Origin: Clostridium sp. UBA5530
Lineage (GTDB): Bacteria; Bacillota; Clostridia; Clostridiales; Clostridiaceae
Assembly (NCBI GenBank): GCA_002423705.1
Contig: DINW01000026.1
Span: 1 to 25,108 of the forward strand
DNA: 25,108 nt
Direction: 5' to 3'
The notes beneath the pieces were generated by a model. The model saw nothing but the letters and a program-made list of their open reading frames with translations, made no database searches and was not told where the DNA came from. The position numbers and the translations under genes were made by a program. Below are positions 1 to 8,590 of the stretch, piece by piece; position 1 is the first letter of the stretch, and every line of letters begins with the position of its first letter.

Positions 1-20
1 TCAGCCTTAAATGTTTTTTA

Positions 21-2021
21 TTAATGTAACTTATTTTTAAAGTAATTTCCTCTTATTATATTATTACTGATATCAAAAACACTTCTAATATGATTCTCTT
101 CTTTCTTATTCATTGCTTGTCCTACAATCTCTTCAGATTGCAATATAGTATAATTTCTTTTAGTATTTAATAGATTTTTTCCCATACATGAGTTTATATA
201 ATTTTCTTTCTCTACTCCTAATAAATATAAAACCGTTGGCATTATATCTATTTGCCCTCCTATAATTTCCTTTTTTTCTCCTACTATAGAAGGATTATAT
301 ATTATCAATGGGACTTTAATATCATGTTGTTTCCATTGTTCTTTTGCATCTTTTGCATCTTTTGCATCATTTATCTGAACCTGATTATATCTATGTGGAC
401 CTGCATGATCACCATAAATTACGAGTACAGTTTCCTTCAACAAATTATTTTCATCTAAAATTTTTATAAAATTACCTATTTCCCTATCTACATAGTTTAT
501 CATATGAAAATATTGTCCAAGTACATTTGAACTTAATTCTTCACTTATATTCAGCACCTTCTTATCTTCAGGAATTATAAATGGTCCATGGCTAGAGAAA
601 GTTATCATATGTAGGAAAAATGGTGTTTCTTCCTGTTTTAATATTTTAATTGTTTGTCTATATAAAGTTCCATCCGCAATATATGTTCCAATTACATCAT
701 CAAAGTTATATTGCCTATTATCATAAATCTTATTATATCTATAACTATAATAGTTATCTCTCCAGTTCCATCGTGCCCCATTTTCGGACCTTGATGCTAT
801 GGTCTTATACCCTGCCTTATTCATTATAGATGACATTCCATTATAAACATTAAATGGATATCGAATATAAGTACTTTGTTTCCCAAATGGATATATAGAT
901 GTGTTAGCTATAAAATCCCCATCTGCACTATTATAGATTACTTGTTCATATATATTATTAAAATAATAGCTATTATGTAGCATCTTATTTAGGTTGGGAG
1001 TTATTTCCTGTTCTTCTACCTTTTCCTCTATTACAAAATTTTCCAAAGACTCTACCTGAATAAAAATTAAGTTTTTCCCCTTTAATATTGATTTATATTT
1101 GTTATCAGAAAGTTTCTCATCATTATTTTCATACCACTGCTCTATTTCTCTTATCTCTTCTGAGGTTAATTCTTGATTTTTGCAGATAGTATTAATCTTT
1201 AAGATTTCGTAGAAGTGATATCCTAAAGGAGACAAATTAAGCATAGTACTATCTAATGTCCATCCATCTTTAAATAGACTAATATCCCCTTTGGTTATAT
1301 CTTTTATATCAACCATATAATGTACCCAATAAATACCTAGACAAATGGTTATTGAAGTGGTTGCTCCTATAATGACATTCCTTAGTGTACTCTTATATCT
1401 ATTTCTATATAGTTCATTACATTTATTCATTATAATAGATACAATAATTATATCTATAAAAAATAAGATATCATAAGTTTTCATATATAGAAATAAATTT
1501 CTATTATCAGGGTTAAATGCTTTAAAATGATAAATATATCTTATATTTAAAAAATTACCATATGCTCTGTAATAAACTAATTCAAAAAATGTTAAAAATG
1601 ATAATATAAAATCTATTATCATGTATATACGAACTCTTTTTTTTCCTTTAAAGTACAATCCTATTGAAGTAAAGATTATTACAAAGGATAAATATATAAC
1701 CATATAGGTCTTTCTTGTATTTAAATAAAAATATCCTACTGGAATCATAAGCATGACTAAGGTTATTAAACTTAACTGTATTTTATATTTGTTTATAGTA
1801 TCTTTATCGACCTTTATAAACAGTAAAATAATAGCAAGAGATATAATTAATAAAATAATTATATTTTTTGGGGGAAGTAATAAGCTTAAGTCAACTGTCC
1901 CAGGTTTAGTTACATCTTCAACCTCTAATATTTTAAAGAACATCATATTTTTTATCCATATAATTAATGTAACGATTATAAATATAACATCAATATTTTT
2001 TATCCATTGTCTAAATTTCAT
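21..2021 (-). CDS. LtaS-type sulfatase-fold membrane protein (paralog 1)
   Basis: Predicted polyglycerolphosphate lipoteichoic acid synthase family protein: N-terminal membrane helices followed by an extracellular alkaline-phosphatase/sulfatase-fold domain. Counting from the ATG at 2021 (666 aa), about five hydrophobic segments fill residues 12-235. The metal-site Glu is E324 in VESLEN, the SSHGPF His is H478, and the YGDH pair is D538-H539. The position of the LtaS Thr nucleophile is occupied by Ser365 (NSADGD), whereas the paralog at 10761 has GTTSDAE. The frame can be extended to a TTG at 2048, but the ATG is preferred because GGGGG lies six bases upstream. Near the active site is a three-unit DAK repeat. 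The family normally transfers glycerolphosphate from phosphatidylglycerol. Whether this paralog is a full synthase, a primase or a related phosphotransferase cannot be told from sequence. The family call is firm, the exact activity is not. Confidence 0.85.
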   Translation of the reverse strand: MKFRQWIKNIDVIFIIVTLIIWIKNMMFFKILEVEDVTKPGTVDLSLLLPPKNIIILLIISLAIILLFIKVDKDTINKYKIQLSLITLVMLMIPVGYFYLNTRKTYMVIYLSFVIIFTSIGLYFKGKKRVRIYMIIDFILSFLTFFELVYYRAYGNFLNIRYIYHFKAFNPDNRNLFLYMKTYDILFFIDIIIVSIIMNKCNELYRNRYKSTLRNVIIGATTSITICLGIYWVHYMVDIKDITKGDISLFKDGWTLDSTMLNLSPLGYHFYEILKINTICKNQELTSEEIREIEQWYENNDEKLSDNKYKSILKGKNLIFIQVESLENFVIEEKVEEQEITPNLNKMLHNSYYFNNIYEQVIYNSADGDFIANTSIYPFGKQSTYIRYPFNVYNGMSSIMNKAGYKTIASRSENGARWNWRDNYYSYRYNKIYDNRQYNFDDVIGTYIADGTLYRQTIKILKQEETPFFLHMITFSSHGPFIIPEDKKVLNISEELSSNVLGQYFHMINYVDREIGNFIKILDENNLLKETVLVIYGDHAGPHRYNQVQINDAKDAKDAKEQWKQHDIKVPLIIYNPSIVGEKKEIIGGQIDIMPTVLYLLGVEKENYINSCMGKNLLNTKRNYTILQSEEIVGQAMNKKEENHIRSVFDISNNIIRGNYFKNKLH

Positions 2022-2071
2022 TTCATACCCCCATGGTTCTGCAATCAAGTTTTGAAATTTACTACTAGGAT

Positions 2072-2100
2072 ATTATATCATAAATTGTAATATTTCTTAA
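2072..2100 (-). promoter_or_regulatory. Predicted sigma-A promoter of the first LtaS-type gene
   Basis: On the minus strand TTAAGA (2095-2100) and TATAAT (2072-2077) are separated by 17 bases. They lie about 50 bases upstream of the ATG at 2021 and downstream of the helD terminator, so the gene probably has its own promoter. Confidence 0.5.
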
Positions 2101-2136
2101 TACCGATCTTTTTTATTTTACACTTACTAACAATAT

Positions 2137-2309
2137 AAAAAACGCTATAACATAATCTTTATCTGATGTCTACCTGCTGTAACACTCCATCCTCTTTAGG
2201 TTGGAGATAACAGCAGCTAAGACCCTAGATAAGTTCAACTAACCTTCAGGTAGAGTCCAAACGCCACCTGAAGGTTAGTTTCACCTGATAAATATGTTAT
2301 AGCATTTTT
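2137..2309 (-). terminator. helD terminator whose loop holds repeat copy A
   Basis: Immediately after the helD stop, the minus strand reads an arm at 2293-2309 that pairs with 2138-2154. GCTATAACATA pairs perfectly with TATGTTATAGC over 11 bp, then there is one C/A mismatch and five A-T pairs. The far arm ends in a T run (2137-2142 read on the minus strand), as in an intrinsic terminator. The loop is about 138 bases and consists of the intergenic repeat. Confidence 0.6.
2158..2292 (+). repeat. Structured intergenic repeat, copy A (full)
   Basis: A 135-bp element beginning TTTATCTGATG and ending CACCTGATAAA, so the ends form an imperfect inverted repeat. It holds two hairpins. The first is CTGCTGT/ACAGCAG with an inner CTCCA/TGGAG. 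The second is a perfect 15-bp stem, AACTAACCTTCAGGT (2237-2251) pairing with 2266-2280. A core containing CTAGATAAGTTCA lies between them. Its first 86 bases match copy B (8591-8713, opposite strand) at 84 positions. It has no coding capacity. It is most like a MITE or a mobile structured repeat. Confidence 0.8.
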
Positions 2310-2310
2310 C

Positions 2311-4437
2311 CTAAGAAAGTTTAATATGATATAGCCTATGCAAAGCTCTGGTGCACATTATATACTTAACTAAGTCTACTTCATCTGTTCCTTTATCTAC
2401 CATAATTACACCATCAAATTCTAATCCCTTTGCTAAATAGCTAGGAATTATAACAATTCCTCCAGTGTAATTAGTATATTCATCATCTACTGTTTTAATA
2501 TAAAGCTGTTGTTTAAGTCCCAGAGATAATTGTCTTGCCACATTATGGTTTTTACATACTATGGCTATATTCTCCATAGTATCCTTTAATTCATCTACTA
2601 TAGCTTTTATAAAATCTATGGTTTCCTCTAAGGAAGTGCTTTGTTTTACTGTTACTTTTTCACCACTTCTTACTAATGGCGTATCCTTAGATTCGTTTTC
2701 AATAAATTTGTTGGCATATTCCATTATTTCTTTAGTAGAACGGTAGCTCTTTTTTAAATTAAAGTATTTTACGTCCTTAGGATCAAATATTCTATTGAGT
2801 TTCATCATAGGAGCTTCAGTTTTACTATTTATAAGTCGTTGATTACAATCTCCAACTATTGTGAATGATTTACATTGAGTTAGATCCTTTATAACGTTGA
2901 ACTGAAGTAAAGAATAATCCTGTGCCTCATCTATTACAACGTGTTTAATATCCGCATCTAGCTTTAGTCCCCAAAGCTTTATTTTTAAATACAATATAGG
3001 TGCTAAATCTTCATCTATAAGTGGCAGATTATCATTATGTTCTATATATATTTTCTCGACGTCTTTCCCATCTAACCATCTAAGATTTTCTCTGCAATCC
3101 ATTACCTCTCTTATTAAGGCCCTTATTTCCATTTTTCTTTGAAAATCTATGTTATTCTCTTCAAGGTTTTTTTCCTCTGGACTTAAATTCTCTTTAAGAA
3201 TTTTATATTTTTTTTCTATATCTCTAAAAATATTATCTCTTTCTTCTTTTATTTTACTTACAGCTATTCTCTTTATTTTGTTTCCTCTTCTAAACAAAGG
3301 CATATTTTTATAATATTCCTTAAGCATCTCTTCTATTTCTTCTTTAGTTAACACAACTTTACCTCTTAAAACTACTGGATTTACATTATAATAATGTGTT
3401 TCCAAGTTTTCTATCCATTGATTTAAAGTCACTGCAAAATCTGGTCCAGTCTTTTTAATTATATTATTGTGAAGTCCTTTATCACCATTCATTACCCTTT
3501 CCATCTTTTCAGAAAACTCCATAACCTTTTCAGGTAAATCTAAGAGCTTTAGTGCAAAATCTCTAAAGGTATCTTGTTTAACCCCCTTCTCCCCTAAGGA
3601 AGGAAGAACTGTAGAAATGTATTCCATAAAAATTAAATTTGGACCCAATATTAGCACCTTATTATCTAGTATTTTCCTGTAGTTATATAATAAATATGCA
3701 ACCCTATGAAGAGCTATAGTAGTCTTCCCACTACCTGCCACGCCATTTACCACTACTACTTCCATTCTAGGCTGCCTTATTATTTCATCCTGCTCTTTTT
3801 GAATTGTAAGAACTATATCTTTTAGTTTTTCATTTGAATTGCCGCTTAAGACCATTTGGAGAATTTCATCTTTTACATCTAAATCAGAATCGAACATTCC
3901 CAAAAGTTCTCCCTTTTTTATTATATATTGTCTTCTTTTTTCTATGTCTACCTCTACTAGTCCATTGGGAGACTCATAGTGATATTGTCCTAAGGTTCCT
4001 GCATAAAATAATGATGCCACAGGGGCTCTCCAATCTACTATAGTGGGAGAAAATGAACCTTCCTCTATAAGTCCATATCTTCCTATATATATTTCTTCTT
4101 TATCGTCAAATTCTTTATCCAAAAAATTTATTCTTCCAAAATAAGGTGAAACCTTCATTTCTATTAGTTCTTTCAGTCTTTTGTCTATTATTTTAAAACT
4201 TTCTTCTTGAGCAAACCTTTCATGGTCAAAATATTCTATTTGTTTGTCTTCATCATCTCTGTATTCTTCTAAGTTTTCTTGTCTATATTTTTTTATATAA
4301 TTAGTAAACTGTTTTCTCTTTTCTAATACTCTAATCATTTCATCGCTTATTTTGCTTATAGTGTCCCTAACTCTGAGTTTCTCTACTTGAAGTTCTATAT
4401 CTTTTTCTTGATTTTGTAGAATTTTATTATTATCCAA
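2311..4437 (-). CDS. helD: HelD-like UvrD/Rep-family ATPase (RNA polymerase recycling factor)
   Basis: A superfamily-1 helicase-like protein of the HelD type, which in Firmicutes binds stalled RNA polymerase and releases it from nucleic acid. Counting from the TTG at 4437 (708 aa), the first ~90 residues are charged and probably a coiled coil. A GVAGSGKT Walker A follows with Lys at 238. Later come VVIDEAQD (motif II), VGDCNQ (motif III) and a C-terminal KYIMCTRALH motif, the usual HelD ending. The frame runs back to an ATG at 4488, but that ATG lies inside the ftsH terminator hairpin and lacks a ribosome site. The TTG has AAAGGAG eight bases upstream and is preferred. It is last in the DUF3006-lepB-pepV-ftsH run. 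The family is certain, the start fairly so. Confidence 0.9.
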   Translation of the reverse strand: MDNNKILQNQEKDIELQVEKLRVRDTISKISDEMIRVLEKRKQFTNYIKKYRQENLEEYRDDEDKQIEYFDHERFAQEESFKIIDKRLKELIEMKVSPYFGRINFLDKEFDDKEEIYIGRYGLIEEGSFSPTIVDWRAPVASLFYAGTLGQYHYESPNGLVEVDIEKRRQYIIKKGELLGMFDSDLDVKDEILQMVLSGNSNEKLKDIVLTIQKEQDEIIRQPRMEVVVVNGVAGSGKTTIALHRVAYLLYNYRKILDNKVLILGPNLIFMEYISTVLPSLGEKGVKQDTFRDFALKLLDLPEKVMEFSEKMERVMNGDKGLHNNIIKKTGPDFAVTLNQWIENLETHYYNVNPVVLRGKVVLTKEEIEEMLKEYYKNMPLFRRGNKIKRIAVSKIKEERDNIFRDIEKKYKILKENLSPEEKNLEENNIDFQRKMEIRALIREVMDCRENLRWLDGKDVEKIYIEHNDNLPLIDEDLAPILYLKIKLWGLKLDADIKHVVIDEAQDYSLLQFNVIKDLTQCKSFTIVGDCNQRLINSKTEAPMMKLNRIFDPKDVKYFNLKKSYRSTKEIMEYANKFIENESKDTPLVRSGEKVTVKQSTSLEETIDFIKAIVDELKDTMENIAIVCKNHNVARQLSLGLKQQLYIKTVDDEYTNYTGGIVIIPSYLAKGLEFDGVIMVDKGTDEVDLVKYIMCTRALHRLYHIKLS

Positions 4438-4457
4438 GCTCTCAACTCCTTTAAATA

Positions 4458-4501
4458 TTAAAACTGACCCAAGGTATTCAATCCTCATGAGCCAGTTTTA
4501 A
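4458..4501 (-). terminator. Hairpin terminator after the ftsH-like gene
   Basis: TTAAAACTG (4458-4466) pairs perfectly with CAGTTTTAA (4493-4501), and inner bases continue the stem with wobbles and a 2-base bulge. On the minus strand the hairpin begins a few bases past the ftsH stop and is followed by an AT-rich tail. It may attenuate rather than abolish transcription into helD. Confidence 0.6.
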
Positions 4502-4504
4502 TAG

Positions 4505-6367
4505 TTATTTTTCTATACTTTCATTATCAATAGAAACTTCCTTTAAATTATCTTCAAATATATGTGGTAAGCTACTCCTTACCATATCCATAAATTCCTC
4601 TCCCTGTAAAGTTTCTTTATCAATTAAAGTTTCAGATATTTGCGTTAGTAGTTCTCTGTTTTCCTCCAATAGCCTTTTAGCTTCATCATGACAACTTCTA
4701 ATAATTTCTAAAGTTTCATCATCTATTTTAGCTGCGGTTTCATTACTGCAATTTTGTACTGGTCTGCCATCTAAATATCTACTACTCATGGATTCTAATG
4801 CCATCATATCAAATTTATCTGTCATTCCATAGATAGTCACCATATTTCTAGCACTTTGAGTAGCTCTTTCAATATCATTTGATGCCCCTGTAGATATTAT
4901 ATTAAATTCAACCTCTTCTGCTGCTCTTCCACCTAGCATAACAGTGATTTGATCCAATAGTTCTTCTTTTGATACAAGATATTTTTCTTCAGCAGGCAAC
5001 TGCATAGTATATCCTAATGCTCCCATGGTTCTAGGAACTATTGTAATTTTATGAACAGGGTCTGCATTTTTTAATAAGGTAGCAGTAAGGGCGTGACCTA
5101 CCTCATGGAAAGCAACTATCCTCTTTTCTTTAGGAGATAATATTCTATCCTTCTTTTCCTTACCTGCTATTATAACCTCTACGGCATCTTCTAAATCCTC
5201 TTGTATCACAACCTGCCTACTGTTTTTTACAGCTCTCAAAGCAGCTTCATTTACTATGTTTGCCAAATCCGCTCCTACAGCTCCTGGGGTTCCCTTTGCT
5301 ATAGAGTTTAGGTCTACATCATCAGATAACTTAACCTCTTTAGCATGAACCTTAAGTATAGCCTCTCTGCCCTTTAAGTCTGGTCTATCTACTATTACTC
5401 TTCTATCAAACCTTCCTGGTCTTAAAAGGGCTTTGTCTAATATTTCAGGTCTATTAGTAGCTGCTAAGATTACTACACCTTTAGAGGAATCAAATCCATC
5501 CATTTCAGATAAAAGTTGATTCAAAGTCTGTTCTCTTTCATCATTGCTTTGGATAGCTCCATCTCTGCTTTTTCCTATAGCATCTATCTCATCTATGAAA
5601 ATTATACAAGGAGCTTTTTCCTCTGCCTGCTTAAATAAATCTCTTACTCTGGCAGCGCCCATTCCTACAAACATTTCCACAAAGTTTGATCCTGACATTG
5701 AAAAGAATGGAACCTTTGCTTCTCCAGCTACCGCTTTAGCTAACAAAGTTTTTCCTGTACCGGGAGGTCCTACTAAAAGTGCTCCCTTAGGAAGCTTTGC
5801 CCCTATATCTGCATACTTTTTAGGATTATGAAGAAAATCCACAATTTCTACTAGAGATTCCTTAGCTTCATCTTGCCCTGCAACGTCTTTAAAGGTTTTT
5901 CCTGTTTCACTTTCAGCATAAAGTTTTCCCACATTTTTTCCAAAGGACATTACTCCTCCGCCCATTTTTTTATCTATTCGTCCAAAAATAAGCCTTCCCA
6001 ACATCATAAATATCAATATGGGAACTATCCAATAAAGTATTACATTGGTAATAGGATCATTATTTTGCACGCTTCTTCTTAGTTCTACATTGTTGTCCTT
6101 CAAGATTTTTATAAGGTCATCATCATTTATATATCCTGTATATAAAGTTTTCCCTGAATACTCATTATTTTCTTTAGGAGATATTACTATTCTATCTCTC
6201 TCCATAACCACCTTATCTACTTCTTTGTTTTCCACCATAGATAAAAATTGGTTATAACTTATCTCTTTAGTAGTATAGGAAGTTATAAAATCATTTATAA
6301 AAAGTACTATACCTAAGGTCATTATTACATATATAATAGTAAATTTAAATTTTCCATTTTTGAACAT
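4505..6367 (-). CDS. ftsH: FtsH-family ATP-dependent zinc metalloprotease
   Basis: A membrane-anchored AAA+ protease that extracts and degrades membrane and regulatory proteins as a hexamer. Two transmembrane helices (about residues 10-29 and 106-128) bracket a short extracytoplasmic domain. The AAA+ module has Walker A GPPGTGKT (200-207), the pore loop FVG (233-235), Walker B IIFIDE ending at E260, and arginine fingers R316 and R319 in RPGRFDR. The M41 protease has HEVGH (421-425) and the third zinc ligand D498 in SNDIE. At 620 aa it has normal length and no lesion. The start ATG has AAGGCGA upstream. Its neighbours are pepV and helD rather than the tilS-hpt context common for housekeeping ftsH, so it may be a second FtsH. 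That last point is inference. Confidence 0.93.
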   Translation of the reverse strand: MFKNGKFKFTIIYVIMTLGIVLFINDFITSYTTKEISYNQFLSMVENKEVDKVVMERDRIVISPKENNEYSGKTLYTGYINDDDLIKILKDNNVELRRSVQNNDPITNVILYWIVPILIFMMLGRLIFGRIDKKMGGGVMSFGKNVGKLYAESETGKTFKDVAGQDEAKESLVEIVDFLHNPKKYADIGAKLPKGALLVGPPGTGKTLLAKAVAGEAKVPFFSMSGSNFVEMFVGMGAARVRDLFKQAEEKAPCIIFIDEIDAIGKSRDGAIQSNDEREQTLNQLLSEMDGFDSSKGVVILAATNRPEILDKALLRPGRFDRRVIVDRPDLKGREAILKVHAKEVKLSDDVDLNSIAKGTPGAVGADLANIVNEAALRAVKNSRQVVIQEDLEDAVEVIIAGKEKKDRILSPKEKRIVAFHEVGHALTATLLKNADPVHKITIVPRTMGALGYTMQLPAEEKYLVSKEELLDQITVMLGGRAAEEVEFNIISTGASNDIERATQSARNMVTIYGMTDKFDMMALESMSSRYLDGRPVQNCSNETAAKIDDETLEIIRSCHDEAKRLLEENRELLTQISETLIDKETLQGEEFMDMVRSSLPHIFEDNLKEVSIDNESIEK

Positions 6368-6378
6368 AGCTTCGCCTT

Positions 6379-6391
6379 AAGTGGCCCACTT
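6379..6391. other. 13-bp perfect inverted repeat in the ftsH leader
   Basis: AAGTGG and CCACTT face each other around a single central base, 12 bases before the ftsH start codon and just ahead of its ribosome site. It is too tight for an RNA hairpin and could be a small operator or chance. Confidence 0.3.
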
Positions 6392-6407
6392 CCTTTCAAC
6401 AAAATCT

Positions 6408-6430
6408 AAAGGTATTAATACTATACCTTT
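6408..6430 (-). terminator. Short hairpin at the pepV stop codon
   Basis: AAAGGTAT and ATACCTTT form an 8-bp stem with a 7-base loop. It overlaps the last bases of the pepV stop codon. The following tail has only a modest T run, so it is a weak terminator or an intercistronic hairpin between pepV and ftsH. Confidence 0.4.
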
Positions 6431-7796
6431 ATTTTGCAAGTTCATATATAGCATTGCCATATATCTTTGCCATTAATATTAATTCATCTATTTCTACACA
6501 TTCATTAGGTTTATGAATGACATCTTCTTTTCCTGGGAAGGTAGGTCCAAAGGCCACTGTGTTAGGCATTGCCTTAGCATAAGTTCCTCCTCCAATAGCT
6601 AATAGCTCTGGCTCATCCCCTGTTTGTTCTTTATAAACCTTTTGTAAAGTTTTAATCAATTCATGTTCCTTAGAAAAATATAATGGATTTACTGATACAT
6701 GATTTTTAATTTTCATTGGACTATTTTTAAATTTCTCTTGAAGTCTATCTAGCACTTCTTCTCCAGTAAATGTTACAGGATATCTTATATCAATTATTAA
6801 ATTGAAAGATTTATCATCTGCATTTATTACCCCTGGATTTAAAGTAAGTTTTCCTGATGGTTCATCAGAAAGCCCCACATTCATTCCTTGGCCATTTACT
6901 TCACAGCCTATAGAATTTGCTAGGGTATCTATTATTTCTCCAAGAGTTCCTTGTATATCTAAAGAGTTTAAAGCTAATATAAGCTCCATTATAGCATTTT
7001 TTCCTTTTTCCGGAGTGGAACCATGGGCTGAAACTCCATAGGACTTTATAAGAGTCCCTTCTTCCTTTTCCTCCACCTCAATAGTACAACGGTTTTTTAT
7101 TATATAGGTATCTAAAATAGCTCTATCTACTCCCTGTACCAAGGCTTCACAATAATCAGGTACTATATTGGGTCTTTCCCCACCCTTGATATATATGATT
7201 TTAGTGCTTCCTTCTTCATTATATGTGCTTTCTAATGTAAAGTTAATAATGCCCTTTTCTGCATATATTATTGGAAATTCTGCATCTGGAGTAAAGGCCA
7301 TTATAGGAGGCTTTTCTTTAGAAAGATAATATCCTATATCTCCACATCCAGTTTCCTCGTTGGTTCCAAATATTATTCTAATTTTTTTGCTAATAGGTAA
7401 ATTAGCTTCCTTTATAGCTTTTAATCCATAAAGAGCAGCTATTATAGGACCTTTATCATCTAATGCCCCTCTCCCCCAAAGCTTTCCATCTTGAATTTTT
7501 CCTTCATAGGGTGGGTATTTCCAACCGTCCCCCTCTGGAACTACATCTAAATGTCCAAGAACTCCTACATATTCTTCTCCTTCACCATATTCAGCATAGC
7601 CTGCATACCCATCTATATTTTTTGTTTTGAATCCTAATTCTTCACTGATTTTTAGTGCTTCTTCTAAAGCATCATTTACGCTCTTACCAAAGGGCATATT
7701 ATCCTTTGGCTCTTCTTCAAGACTTTTAATTTTTAAAACTCTTTGTACTGATTCAATCAATTGTTCTTTTAAATTATCTATATTTTTATTTATCAT
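6429..7796 (-). CDS. pepV: Dipeptidase PepV (M20 family)
   Basis: A cytoplasmic M20-family dinuclear-zinc dipeptidase that cleaves dipeptides with broad specificity. Metal and catalytic residues are in place: H82 and D84 in GHLDVVP, the bridging D114 in GALDDKGP, the catalytic pair E147-E148 in GTNEETG, D171 in TPDAEFP, and a C-terminal His in the DVIHKPNE segment. A lid/dimer domain is inserted after about residue 185. The length of 455 aa is usual for PepV. The ATG is preceded by GGGGGAA. It lies 10 bases downstream of lepB and 61 bases upstream of ftsH, so it is probably co-transcribed with lepB. Confidence 0.93.
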   Translation of the reverse strand: MINKNIDNLKEQLIESVQRVLKIKSLEEEPKDNMPFGKSVNDALEEALKISEELGFKTKNIDGYAGYAEYGEGEEYVGVLGHLDVVPEGDGWKYPPYEGKIQDGKLWGRGALDDKGPIIAALYGLKAIKEANLPISKKIRIIFGTNEETGCGDIGYYLSKEKPPIMAFTPDAEFPIIYAEKGIINFTLESTYNEEGSTKIIYIKGGERPNIVPDYCEALVQGVDRAILDTYIIKNRCTIEVEEKEEGTLIKSYGVSAHGSTPEKGKNAIMELILALNSLDIQGTLGEIIDTLANSIGCEVNGQGMNVGLSDEPSGKLTLNPGVINADDKSFNLIIDIRYPVTFTGEEVLDRLQEKFKNSPMKIKNHVSVNPLYFSKEHELIKTLQKVYKEQTGDEPELLAIGGGTYAKAMPNTVAFGPTFPGKEDVIHKPNECVEIDELILMAKIYGNAIYELAK

Positions 7797-7806
7797 TTTC
7801 TTCCCC

Positions 7807-8352
7807 CTATTTTATTAATTTAATTCTATCAAAGGGATATACTAATATTCTGGCTTTGGCAATTACATCTCCCTGATCTATATATGGATTTTTCCAAAAT
7901 CTACTGTCATAAGATTCCCTTCTATTATCTCCCAAAAATAAATATTTTCCTTCTGGTACCTGAAAAGATCCAGTCTTAGGACTTGGATTTTGTATATATG
8001 GTTCATCTCGTTTTTCACCATTTATAAAAACTTCTCCTTGGTTATTTATCTCAATTTTATCTCCAGGCAGTCCTATTACCCTTTTTATTAAAGTTTCTTC
8101 CTTTCCATCTTGATCGTAGGTAAAGACCAGTACATCTCCTCTTTTTATCTTATCATAATTATAAATTTTAGTAACAAAAAGCTGATCGCCCTTAGTTAAA
8201 GTTGGATACATGGATTCTGAAGGTATATATACCTTAAATAATAAATATCTTCTTACCATTGTAGCGGCTATAGCAGCTATAGCGATTGGAATAATCCAAT
8301 CTTTAAAAAACTTTTCAAACTTGCTAGGTACCTTTTCTATACTACTACTCAT
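7807..8352 (-). CDS. lepB: Signal peptidase I
   Basis: A type I signal peptidase (S26) that removes signal peptides from exported proteins at the outer face of the membrane. The 181-aa protein has one N-terminal membrane anchor (about 18-35). The catalytic Ser47 is in SESMYPTL and the Lys90 general base is in LIKRVIG. The conserved GDNRRESYDSR box lies near residue 142. This is the short Gram-positive SipS-like architecture. The start codon lies inside the end of the DUF3006 gene (overlap of 8 bases, reading GATGAGTAG), which suggests translational coupling. GGGAAG upstream is close to the ATG. Confidence 0.95.
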   Translation of the reverse strand: MSSSIEKVPSKFEKFFKDWIIPIAIAAIAATMVRRYLLFKVYIPSESMYPTLTKGDQLFVTKIYNYDKIKRGDVLVFTYDQDGKEETLIKRVIGLPGDKIEINNQGEVFINGEKRDEPYIQNPSPKTGSFQVPEGKYLFLGDNRRESYDSRFWKNPYIDQGDVIAKARILVYPFDRIKLIK

Positions 8353-8572
8353 CTTCCCACATGCCTTTCATGAAATCATCTATGTATGCCCTTTTTTCAG
8401 AGGTTTTTTTCTCATCCACGGTAAAGCTACTGTCACCAATTTTTTTTAACACCACTCCTTCTGTAATATTTCCTTTTATGTTTTCTAATTTTATATTTAT
8501 CATATTTCCCTTAGGATCTTCACATACTGCTAATCCATTAATTATCCTGTCAACTATGTAATCATAGTCCAT
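8345..8572 (-). CDS. DUF3006-family small protein
   Basis: A 75-aa protein that begins MDYDYIVDRIINGLAVCED, matching the small DUF3006 family (a beta-rich domain found across Firmicutes, function not known). There is no signal peptide or membrane helix, and the C-terminus is acidic and lysine-rich. The start is well supported by AAGGAGAAGG seven bases upstream. It is the first gene of the lepB run and its stop overlaps the lepB start. Repeat copy B lies directly upstream of the ribosome site. Confidence 0.75.
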   Translation of the reverse strand: MDYDYIVDRIINGLAVCEDPKGNMINIKLENIKGNITEGVVLKKIGDSSFTVDEKKTSEKRAYIDDFMKGMWEDE

Positions 8573-8590
8573 TTTACCTTCTCCTTTTAA

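Noticed and set aside
1753..2055. 100-codon plus-strand hydrophobic frame
   Set aside because: It is antisense to the membrane segment of the first LtaS-type gene. Such segments give hydrophobic reverse frames.
5544..5831. 95-codon plus-strand frame opposite ftsH
   Set aside because: It is antisense to the AAA+ domain with full FtsH motifs, so it is a shadow frame.
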